Positions 21,955 through 28,439 of a DNA stretch of 36,290 nt are shown here, one piece after another. Source of the stretch: Candidatus Gemmiger excrementavium (GTDB taxonomy: Bacteria; Bacillota; Clostridia; Oscillospirales; Ruminococcaceae); contig DXBO01000141.1 of assembly GCA_019116485.1 (NCBI GenBank), forward strand, positions 1 to 36,290. Reading direction: 5' to 3'. The notes beneath the pieces are model-generated. The model was not told the origin of the DNA. It saw only the letters and a program-made list of their open reading frames with translations, and made no database searches. The stretch's first letter is position 1, and each line of letters opens with the position of its first letter. Made by a program: the position numbers and the translations under genes.

Positions 21955-23331
21955 TCACAGAAGACCCTGGACCAGAATCACTGCAATGAGGATGGGCAGC
22001 ACAAACTGGAAGTAAGGCTTGAACACCCGGGGCATCTTCAGGCCGGAGCCGGTGTTGCACTCTTCCATATATTTGTCGTACCCCCAGCCCCAGCGGCTGA
22101 CGCAGAACAGCAGGTAGATCAGGCTGCCAATAGGCAGCAGCAGGTTGGAGACGAGGAAGTCCTCGATGTCCAGAATCTGGCCGCCGGCGGGCGCGTTGGG
22201 CAGCGGCACCGAGAAGTACCACAGGTTGTAGCCCAGCACACAGGGGATGCTGGCCACCAGAATGAACAGGCCGCAGACCAGGGTAGCCTTTTTGCGGGTC
22301 CAACCGAAGCAGTCGATGCAGCTGGCCATAATGTTTTCAAAAACGGCCAGCACAGTGGTGAAGCTGGCAAAGGTCATGAACAGGAAGAACAGTGCGCCCC
22401 AGACCCGGCCGCCTACCATGTTCACAAAGACGCGGGGCAGCGTCACAAAGATCAGCGAGGGGCCGGCGTCGGGCTGCACGCCGAAAGCGAAACAGGCCGG
22501 GAAGATGATGAGGCCCGCCATCAGCGCCACAAAGGTATCCAGCGCGCAGATACGGACCGCCTCGCCGGGCAGGGTGTGGTCCTTGGTCATGTAACTGCCG
22601 AAAATCTCCATGGCCGCAATACCGAGACTCAGCGTGAAGAACGCCTGGTTCATGGCCGCTGTGATCACGTTGCCCAGGCCCACTGCGGACGCCCGCTGAA
22701 TGTCGGGCAGCAGATAGAAAGCCAGGCCCTCTTTACCGCCCTCCAGCATAACGCTGTTGACGGCCAGCACCACGATCAGTACCAGCAGGGCCAGCATCAT
22801 CCATTTGGAGACGCGCTCCAGGCCTTTCTGCAGCCCGAAAGAGCAGACCAGGAAACCGCCCACCGTGATGATGGCCATGAAGGTGGTCAGCTCCACCGGG
22901 TTGGCCAGCATGGCACTGAACACCCCGTCCACGGCGCTGTTTTCCATGCCGTCAAAGGCACCGGTGGCAAACTTGTAGAAGTAATCCAGCATCCAGCCGG
23001 CCACCGTGGTGTAGTACATCATCAGCAGGCAGCAGCCGATGATACAGAACCAGCCGTGGATATGCCATTTGCTGCCCTTGGGTTCCAGGGCCTCATAGGC
23101 CTTCACGGCGCTCTGGCGGCTGGCGCGGCCCACCGCCAGTTCCATCGTCAGCACAGGCACCCCCATGATGACCAGGAACAACAGATAGAACAACACAAAG
23201 ATGCCGCCGCCGTTGGCACCAGCCATCCAGGGGAATTTCCAGACATTGCCGATGCCGATGGCACAGCCGGCGCTGACCAGAATAAATCCGAGGCGGGAGG
23301 CAAAACGCTCCCGCTGTTTTTGGGAATCCAT
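21955..23331 (-). CDS. Neurotransmitter:sodium symporter (NSS) family transporter
   Basis: LeuT-fold Na+-coupled transporter of 458 residues, probably for an amino acid. The TM1 signature GFILVSAGCAIGIGNVWKFPW is complete, followed by MAGANGGGIFVLFYLLFL (TM2) and VGRASRQSA. TM6 to TM8 regions contain NQAFFTLSLGIAAMEIFGSY and FASFTTVLAVFENI with the Na+-site serine/threonine residues. Substrate cannot be told from this. Start at 23331 (MDSQKQRERFASRLGF) with GGAAGG upstream. It is divergent from a threonine aldolase gene and shares its -35 box, which hints at linked amino-acid metabolism. Confidence 0.93.
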   Translation of the reverse strand: MDSQKQRERFASRLGFILVSAGCAIGIGNVWKFPWMAGANGGGIFVLFYLLFLVIMGVPVLTMELAVGRASRQSAVKAYEALEPKGSKWHIHGWFCIIGCCLLMMYYTTVAGWMLDYFYKFATGAFDGMENSAVDGVFSAMLANPVELTTFMAIITVGGFLVCSFGLQKGLERVSKWMMLALLVLIVVLAVNSVMLEGGKEGLAFYLLPDIQRASAVGLGNVITAAMNQAFFTLSLGIAAMEIFGSYMTKDHTLPGEAVRICALDTFVALMAGLIIFPACFAFGVQPDAGPSLIFVTLPRVFVNMVGGRVWGALFFLFMTFASFTTVLAVFENIMASCIDCFGWTRKKATLVCGLFILVASIPCVLGYNLWYFSVPLPNAPAGGQILDIEDFLVSNLLLPIGSLIYLLFCVSRWGWGYDKYMEECNTGSGLKMPRVFKPYFQFVLPILIAVILVQGLL

Positions 23332-23364
23332 ATACTTCCTTCCTTTCTCACACAAGTACGAAAC

Positions 23365-23416
23365 ATTATAGCGCATTTTGACTGCCATTGCAAGCGCCGC
23401 AGGCCCGTGCTATAAT
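23365..23416. promoter_or_regulatory. Back-to-back promoters sharing one palindromic -35 box
   Basis: The hexamer TTGCAA (23388-23393) is its own reverse complement. To the right, after 17 bp, is TATAAT (23411-23416, with extended TG) driving the aldolase. To the left, after 17 bp (23371-23387), is TATAAT on the minus strand (23370-23365) driving the NSS gene. RNA polymerase cannot occupy both at once. Confidence 0.8.
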
Positions 23417-23449
23417 AAAAGGCATGCAAGAAAAAAGGAGATGCATTCC

Positions 23450-24502
23450 ATGCTTCGTTTTGAATGTGATTACGGGGAAGGCGCGGCCCAGCCCGTGCTG
23501 GACCTGCTGGCCAAGACCAACCTGGAGCAGACCCCCGGCTATGGCGAGGACGGCTACTGTGCCGCTGCGGCGGACAAGATCCGTACCCTGTGTGACGCCC
23601 CCGATGCCGCCGTACATTTTATGGTAGGCGCCACCCAGGCCAACCTGACCATCATTGATGCGGCGCTGAAGCCCTGGCAGGGCGTGCTGTGCGCCGAGAC
23701 CGGGCACATTCACGTCCACGAAACAGGCTCCGTGGAAGCCACCGGCCATAAGTGCCTGGCTCTGCCCGCCACCGCCGGCAAGATCACCGCCGGGCAAATT
23801 CGCGCCGCCGTGGAGGACCACCGGGCCAACCCCAGCCACGAACACGAGGTCCAGCCAGGCATGGTCTACCTGTCCAACCCCACCGAGGTAGGCACCCTGT
23901 ACAGCAAAGAGGAACTGACCGATATCTCGGCTGTCTGCTATGAGCTGGGGCTGTACCTGTTTGTGGACGGCGCCCGCATGGCCTACGGCCTGACCAGCCC
24001 TGCCAACGACCTGAACCTGCAGGACTACGCCGCCCTGTGCGACGTGTTTTATCTGGGCGGCACCAAGTGCGGGGCCCTGTTCGGCGAGGCGGTGGTCATC
24101 ACCAATGATGAACTGAAAACCGATTTCCGTTATGCCATCAAGCAGCACGGCGGCATGCTGGCCAAAGGCCGCCTGTTGGGGCTGCAGTTCCTGGCCCTGC
24201 TGGACGGCGAGGACGGCACCGGCTGCAGCCCGTACTTCACGATGGCTGCCCGGGCCAACCGCCAGGCGCTGGACATCCGCGCCGCTTTTGAGGCAAAGGG
24301 CGCGGCGCTGCTGCACGACTCCCCCACCAACCAGCAGTTCTTTGTGCTGCCCGATGCCTGGCACAGCGCCCTGGCTGAAAACTATGCCATGAGCGGCATG
24401 GGCAAGCCCGATGCGGACCACACCGCTGTGCGCATCTGCACCAGCTGGGCCACCCGCCCCGAAGCCGTGGCCCGGCTGATTGCCGACGTGCAAAACCTGT
24501 AA
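23450..24502 (+). CDS. Low-specificity threonine aldolase
   Basis: PLP-dependent beta-eliminating lyase family enzyme of 350 residues, cleaving threonine or allo-threonine to glycine and acetaldehyde. The PLP lysine is Lys206 in FYLGGTKCGALFGEA. The aspartate holding the pyridine nitrogen is Asp173 in LFVDGARMAYG. The cofactor-stacking histidine is in ETGHIHVHETG (His86/88 region), and LSNPTEVGTLYS is the family loop. The start at 23450 is nine bases after AAGGAG; an ATG at 23441 touches that site. It begins with MLRFECDYGEGA rather than the usual FxSDN, a known variation in this subgroup. Beta-substituting relatives cannot be excluded. Confidence 0.88.
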   Translation: MLRFECDYGEGAAQPVLDLLAKTNLEQTPGYGEDGYCAAAADKIRTLCDAPDAAVHFMVGATQANLTIIDAALKPWQGVLCAETGHIHVHETGSVEATGHKCLALPATAGKITAGQIRAAVEDHRANPSHEHEVQPGMVYLSNPTEVGTLYSKEELTDISAVCYELGLYLFVDGARMAYGLTSPANDLNLQDYAALCDVFYLGGTKCGALFGEAVVITNDELKTDFRYAIKQHGGMLAKGRLLGLQFLALLDGEDGTGCSPYFTMAARANRQALDIRAAFEAKGAALLHDSPTNQQFFVLPDAWHSALAENYAMSGMGKPDADHTAVRICTSWATRPEAVARLIADVQNL

Positions 24503-24521
24503 CAGCCGTTTCCATAGCAAT

Positions 24522-24548
24522 ACCCCCGGCAGGATACCTGCCGGGGGT
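24522..24548 (+). terminator. Terminator of the threonine aldolase gene
   Basis: Twelve-bp perfect stem (24522-24533 with 24537-24548), then GTTTTG. The rest of the gap to 24743 shows no gene. Confidence 0.8.
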
Positions 24549-24743
24549 GTTTTGCATCTATTCAAATGGCGCGGGGCCTTATGGGTTGTCTGCGCCGGAC
24601 CGGAAACGGCTGCTTCCTCGCATGGCCCGACAGCAGTAGTTTTGGGTCTTGGGATTGGTTACCTTGACTGTGTCTCCAGTATACGACCCCTTTGTGTACG
24701 GAACATCACACCATTTTGAATCTTTTGTGAACGCGGGGCGCCG

Positions 24744-25442
24744 TCACTTCTGGACGCGCTTGTCGCAGCCCACCGCCAGCCGGGTGCCGAAGGTCTGCAG
24801 AATCTGCACCAGCACCACCAGCAAGGCCGTGGCGAAAATTTCCAACACCACGTTGAAGCGGTAGTAGCCGTAGTTGATGGCGATCTTGCCCAGGCCGCCG
24901 CCGCCGATGATACCCGCCATGGCGCCGTAGCCCATGATGGTGGTAGCCGCGATGGTCACGTTGGAAATCAGGCCGGGCAGGCTTTCGGGGATCATGACTT
25001 TGGTGATAATCTGCAGCGGGGTGGCGCCCATGCTTTGGGCAGCTTCGATCACACCGGCATCCACTTCCCGGATGCTGGTCTCCACCAGGCGGGAGACAAA
25101 GGGGAAAGAGGCAATGACCAACGGCACGATGGACGCCGGGGTGCCGATGGAGGTGCCCACAATGAGCCGGGACAGCGGAATGACGATAATCATAAGGATC
25201 AGGAAGGGCACGCTGCGCAGCAGGTTGATGAGGGCGTTGAGCAGCCGCATGACCCAGCGGGGCAGCGGGCGGACCCCGCCCGGCTCACCGGTGACCAGGC
25301 AGACGCCCAACGGCAGACCCAGCACCAGGGCCAACAGCGTGGCTACTACCGTGGACCAGATCGTCTCCCAGGTTTCAAAGGGGATGGTGGGCAGCACCTG
25401 CAAAAAGGTCTGCCACTCCTTGCTTGCCAGAAATTCCGCCAT
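24744..25442 (-). CDS. metI: Methionine ABC transporter permease MetI
   Basis: Permease of the MetNIQ importer, 232 residues, five or six hydrophobic helices. The cytoplasmic coupling motif (EAA loop) is VIEAAQSMGATPLQIITKVMIPESLPGL, and the opening ETIWSTVVATLLALVLGLPLGVCLV and PFLILMIIVIPLSRLIVGTSIG are typical of MetI. The start overlaps the metN stop as ATGA, so the two are translationally coupled. It is the last gene of metQ-metN-metI. Substrate is methionine or a related sulfur compound. Confidence 0.93.
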   Translation of the reverse strand: MAEFLASKEWQTFLQVLPTIPFETWETIWSTVVATLLALVLGLPLGVCLVTGEPGGVRPLPRWVMRLLNALINLLRSVPFLILMIIVIPLSRLIVGTSIGTPASIVPLVIASFPFVSRLVETSIREVDAGVIEAAQSMGATPLQIITKVMIPESLPGLISNVTIAATTIMGYGAMAGIIGGGGLGKIAINYGYYRFNVVLEIFATALLVVLVQILQTFGTRLAVGCDKRVQK

Positions 25443-26440
25443 CAGCCGTTCACCTCCTCATAGGTAATGCCGGGATAATTCTTGATATAGTCGATAGCCT
25501 TGGCCGCGTTCTCATCCTCAGGCAGAGCCAGCAGCATACTGCCCAGGGTCTGGCCGTTGACGATACGGGTATCCGCCGCCAGGATGGACACCAGCGCCCC
25601 GCACTGAATGGCCAGACTGGCCACCAGGGGTTTGTCGGTGGTCTGGGTACCGTTGAAGGCCACCCGCACCAGTTTGTGGCCGGGCATGGCTTCGGCTTTG
25701 GGGGCCCCTGCCGGGTAGACCAGACGCCGGGCCGCCGCCGAGGTGGGATGGCTGAAAATAGCCTGGACCTCCCCTTCCTCCACCACGGTGCCCTCGTCCA
25801 GAATGGCCACCCGGTTGCAGATTTCCTCCACCACGCTCATCTGGTGGGTAATGACCACCACCGTGATGCCCAGTTCCCGGTTGATCTTCTGGATCAGCTG
25901 CAGGATGGCATGGGTGGTATTGGGGTCCAGGGCACTGGTGGCTTCGTCACACAGCAGGACCTTGGGGTCGGTAGCCAGGGCGCGGGCGATGGCAATGCGC
26001 TGTTTCTGCCCGCCGGAAAGCTGGGCCGGGTAGGCGTCGGCCTTGTCGGGCAGCCCCACCAGTTCCAACAGTTCCCGGGCCCGGGCTTCGGCCTTTTCTT
26101 TAGGGACTTTGGCCAGTTCCATCGGGAACATGATGTTGCGCAGGCAAGTGCGCTGCATCAGCAGGTTAAATTGCTGGAAAATCATGGTGATCTCCCGCCG
26201 GGCAGCCCGCAGGTCGGCGGCGCCCAGCTGTTCCATAGCGCGGCCATTGACCAGGACCGAGCCCTCGTCGGGGCGTTCCAGCATATTGATACAGCGCACC
26301 AGCGTGGATTTGCCTGCGCCGGACATGCCGATGATGCCGTAGATATCCCCGTCCCGGATGGTCAGGCTGATATCGTTCAGCGCCACCACTGTGCCGCCCT
26401 GGGTGGCGAAGCGCTTGGTCAGATGTTGCAGTTCGATCAT
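25442..26440 (-). CDS. metN: Methionine ABC transporter ATPase MetN
   Basis: ATPase of the MetNIQ importer, 332 residues. Walker A is GMSGAGKST (38-46), the signature LSGGQKQRIAIARALA, Walker B KVLLCDEATSALD, followed by VVVITHQMSVV with the switch histidine. The C-terminal NIL/ACT-like domain (about 250-332; KLVRVAFNGTQTTDKPLVASLAIQ, GSMLLALPEDENAAKAIDYIKN) binds methionine and gives trans-inhibition in E. coli MetN. So transport is probably feedback-controlled in addition to the leader control. It stands between metQ and metI; a 14-bp hairpin lies between it and metQ. Confidence 0.95.
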   Translation of the reverse strand: MIELQHLTKRFATQGGTVVALNDISLTIRDGDIYGIIGMSGAGKSTLVRCINMLERPDEGSVLVNGRAMEQLGAADLRAARREITMIFQQFNLLMQRTCLRNIMFPMELAKVPKEKAEARARELLELVGLPDKADAYPAQLSGGQKQRIAIARALATDPKVLLCDEATSALDPNTTHAILQLIQKINRELGITVVVITHQMSVVEEICNRVAILDEGTVVEEGEVQAIFSHPTSAAARRLVYPAGAPKAEAMPGHKLVRVAFNGTQTTDKPLVASLAIQCGALVSILAADTRIVNGQTLGSMLLALPEDENAAKAIDYIKNYPGITYEEVNG

Positions 26441-26459
26441 GGGTGTTCCCCCTCATTGT

Positions 26460-26489
26460 AATAGGGAACGGGCTTGCCCGTTCCCTATT
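26460..26489 (-). terminator. Intercistronic hairpin between metQ and metN
   Basis: Perfect 14-bp stem (AATAGGGAACGGGC and its complement) with a 2-nt loop, followed on the minus strand by ACAATG and not by a U-run. It may trim or stabilise the metQ mRNA 3' end, raising MetQ relative to MetNI, rather than terminate. Confidence 0.6.
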
Positions 26490-26537
26490 GATTGTACCCT
26501 ACAAAGCGCGCCCTTGCAAGGTGTTATGACGTTTTTC

Positions 26538-27419
26538 TCAGAACAGGGGCAGCACGGCACCGTTGTAGGTGGTCTCGATGAAGCTCTTGACCTCGTCGCT
26601 CTTCAGCGCGGCGAGCAGGGCCTGCATAGCAGCGCTGTCCTCGTTGCCTTCCGCGACTACCAGAACGTTGCCGTAGGTCTGGGCGGCTTCGGAGGCGGCA
26701 TCCTCGGTGGCCAGGGCGTCATCCTTTACCGAGAAACCGGCCTCCAGGGCGTAGTTGCCGTTCATGACCGCGTAGTCCACATCAGCCAGGGTACGGGGCA
26801 GCTGGGCAGCTTCCAGTTCCTCTACCTGGACATTGTGGGGGTTCTCCACAATGTCATTGATGGTGGCGGTCAGGCCGGCATCCTCCCGGATGGTGATGAT
26901 TCCCTCGGCAGCCAGCAGCTGCAGGGCCCGGGCCTCGTTGGTGGTGTCGTTGGGCACCGCGATGACCGCGCCGTCGGTGATTTCCTCCAGGTCCTGGCTC
27001 TTGCCGGGGTAGATGCCCAGGGGTTCGTAGTGGATGGCGCCCACGCTGACCAGGCGGGTGCCGTTCTCCTCATTGAAGGAGTCCAGGTAGGGCTGGTGCT
27101 GGAAGTAGTTGGCGTCCACCTCGCCGCTCTCGGTGACCATATTGGGCTGCACGTAGTCGCTGAATTCGATGATCTCCAGGGTAATGCCCTGTTCGGCCAG
27201 GATGTCCTTGGCCACTTTCAAAATCTCGGCGTGAGGCGTGGGGGAAGCGGCCACCTTGATGGTAGTGCCGGACAGGTCACTGCCGGTCTCGGCGGTAGAG
27301 GCCGCGGCCTCGCCGGAATCGGCGGGGGCAGTACTTTCGGATACGGAGGCGGAAGCGCCGCAGGCGGCCAGGCTGACGGCCAGCGCACCGGCCAGAAGGG
27401 CAGAAAGCAGTTTTTTCAT
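26538..27419 (-). CDS. metQ: Methionine-binding lipoprotein MetQ
   Basis: NlpA/MetQ substrate-binding lipoprotein of 293 residues, the extracellular receptor for the MetNI importer. The signal peptide ends at the lipobox SLAAC (Cys20), then a Ser/Ala/Glu-rich linker to about residue 50. The core begins TTIKVAASPTPHAEILKVAKDILAEQG. Other family blocks are EFSDYVQPN, VDANYFQHQPYLDSFN, IAVPNDTTNEARALQLLAAEGII and DYAVMNGNYALEAG. AAGGAGA stands before the ATG. First gene of the operon, expressed from a promoter 350 bp upstream through a leader peptide and terminator. Confidence 0.95.
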   Translation of the reverse strand: MKKLLSALLAGALAVSLAACGASASVSESTAPADSGEAAASTAETGSDLSGTTIKVAASPTPHAEILKVAKDILAEQGITLEIIEFSDYVQPNMVTESGEVDANYFQHQPYLDSFNEENGTRLVSVGAIHYEPLGIYPGKSQDLEEITDGAVIAVPNDTTNEARALQLLAAEGIITIREDAGLTATINDIVENPHNVQVEELEAAQLPRTLADVDYAVMNGNYALEAGFSVKDDALATEDAASEAAQTYGNVLVVAEGNEDSAAMQALLAALKSDEVKSFIETTYNGAVLPLF

Positions 27420-27485
27420 GAGATTTTCTCCTTTGTGTATTGTTTAACAGGTTCCGGTTGGTTTTGTGCGGTACGTCCCTCAACG

Positions 27486-27530
27486 TCACATTCGCACACC
27501 GGGCTGTTTGTAGATGGGACCACGTTCCAT
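27486..27530 (-). CDS. 14-codon open frame between attenuator and metQ
   Basis: Reads MERGPIYKQPGVRM and stop. It has a near-perfect ribosome site (GAGGAGG, nine bases from ATG) in the RNA that survives the attenuator. No similarity is recognised. It could be a second leader peptide, a true small gene, or a chance frame near a ribosome site. Confidence 0.35.
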   Translation of the reverse strand: MERGPIYKQPGVRM

Positions 27531-27570
27531 GTACACATTCCTCCTCATCGGTTGGAAGCCAAAAACAAAA

Positions 27571-27601
27571 GCGGGGCGCCGAAATTGCTTCGGCGCCCCG
27601 C
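27571..27601 (-). terminator. Attenuator terminator upstream of metQ
   Basis: Perfect 13-bp GC-rich stem (27571-27583 with 27589-27601) with a five-base loop, followed on the minus strand by TTTTGTTTTT. It lies between the leader peptide and metQ with no other gene to end. The segment 27585-27594 overlapping its 5' arm is fully complementary to 27654-27663 in the leader peptide gene, a candidate antiterminator of 10 bp. Confidence 0.85.
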
Positions 27602-27612
27602 TGTGTCTGCCT

Positions 27613-27714
27613 TTATGCGCCCAATTCCGCGCATGGGAAAGCAGGTACAGGCTGCCGAAGCAAACTGCACATGCACATCATCATGCCGAAACGGCTGCTG
27701 CGGATCATAGCCAT
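27613..27714 (-). CDS. Met/Cys-rich leader peptide of metQNI
   Basis: Open frame of 33 codons starting at 27714 (or the ATG at 27708) behind AGGAAAGGGG. Codons 11-16 read Met-Met-Met-Cys-Met-Cys (27684-27667), two further Met stand at codons 1 and 3, and another Cys at 28. The stop is 12 bases before the terminator hairpin. A ribosome slowed at these codons would cover 27692-27700, the stretch able to pair with 27648-27657, and so free 27654-27663 to form the antiterminator. This is the logic of trp/his-type attenuation with methionine (and cysteine) as signal. No T-box or SAM-riboswitch features are seen instead. Confidence 0.75.
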   Translation of the reverse strand: MAMIRSSRFGMMMCMCSLLRQPVPAFPCAELGA

Positions 27715-27762
27715 ACCCCTTTCCTGCAAAATTGGGAAGCCCTGGCGGCTTCTGTTGGTTAG

Positions 27763-27791
27763 AGTATAGCCCCCCGGGGCGCGGCTGTCAA
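27763..27791 (-). promoter_or_regulatory. Promoter of the metQNI leader
   Basis: Minus strand: -35 TTGACA (27791-27786), 17-bp spacer rich in G and C, -10 TATACT (27768-27763). Transcript start near 27756; a small hairpin (27736-27752) lies before the leader-peptide ribosome site. Confidence 0.85.
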
Positions 27792-27859
27792 CAGGTTTGG
27801 GCAAAAATGCCGGATTTTTCGGTATTTTTACCAAAGCGTGGCAAAATGTGCCCAGGGGC

Positions 27860-27902
27860 TTGCCAATTTCCTACAAACATGGTATGGTAATAGTATCATA
27901 CC
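27860..27902 (+). promoter_or_regulatory. Promoter and inverted repeat of the rrf2 gene
   Basis: Plus strand: -35 TTGCCA (27860-27865), 17-bp spacer, -10 TATGGT (27883-27888). GGTATG (27881-27886) and CATACC (27897-27902) form an inverted repeat with a 10-bp centre covering the -10 and start, a likely operator. Confidence 0.65.
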
Positions 27903-27924
27903 CGAACCGGAAGGTGGATGCGCC

Positions 27925-28341
27925 ATGAAATTTTCGACCCGTGACCGCTATGCCCTGCGCCTGATGTCGGAACTGGCCAACCGGCCCGACAGCCTGGTGC
28001 CGCTGAAAGACATCAGTGACGCCCAGGATATCAGCCTGAAATACCTGGAGCAGATCGTCACTCCCCTGACCAAGGCCGGGCTGGTGGTCAGCGTACGCGG
28101 CGCCCAGGGCGGCTACCGGCTGGCCCGCCCCGACACCGAGATCACCGCCGGTGAGATTCTGCGGGCGGTGGAGGGGGAACTGACAGCGATCCCCTGCCTG
28201 GGGTCCGACATTGACTGTCCCCGCCGGGGGCAGTGCCAGACGCTGCATTTCTGGACCGGGCTCAACGATGTGATCAACGAATATGTGGACAGCGTTTCTC
28301 TGGCACGGCTGCGCACCATGAACGGCGCGGCCAAAGGCTGA
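27925..28341 (+). CDS. Rrf2 family regulator with Fe-S-type cysteines
   Basis: Transcription factor of 138 residues in the Rrf2 family (IscR, NsrR, CymR relatives). The winged HTH is MKFSTRDRYALRLMSELA then LVPLKDISDAQDISLKYLEQIVTPLTKAGLVVSVRGAQGGYRLA (residues 1-67). Three cysteines, Cys91, Cys98 and Cys104 (AIPCLGSDIDC..RGQC), have the spacing seen in cluster-binding members, so a [2Fe-2S] cluster is plausible; CymR-type members lack it. The ATG at 27925 has AAGGTGG upstream. It is divergent from metQNI, so a role in sulfur or iron-sulfur control is likely but not shown. Confidence 0.9.
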   Translation: MKFSTRDRYALRLMSELANRPDSLVPLKDISDAQDISLKYLEQIVTPLTKAGLVVSVRGAQGGYRLARPDTEITAGEILRAVEGELTAIPCLGSDIDCPRRGQCQTLHFWTGLNDVINEYVDSVSLARLRTMNGAAKG

Positions 28342-28371
28342 TTTTCCCCGTTTTCGCATTTTTCAAACAAA

Positions 28372-28415
28372 ACCCCCGCGCCTGCAGGCTCTGCAAAGAG
28401 TCCGGGCGCGGGGGT
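28372..28415. terminator. Terminator between rrf2 and SGNH genes
   Basis: Eleven-bp stem (ACCCCCGCGCC/GGCGCGGGGGT) with an inner GGCTCT/AGAGTCC helix, followed by TCTTTTG on the plus strand and TTTTG on the minus strand; serves convergent genes. Confidence 0.8.
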
Positions 28416-28439
28416 CTTTTGTTATGATGTAAAGCTGTG

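Noticed and set aside
21559-23415. Plus-strand frame of 618 codons over the NSS transporter gene
   Set aside because: Antisense shadow with biased composition; both ends fall in regulatory DNA of real genes.
27420-27760. T-box or SAM riboswitch before metQ
   Set aside because: No GGGTGGNACCGCG-type T-box end and no SAM-aptamer blocks were found; the leader-peptide explanation accounts for the terminator better.
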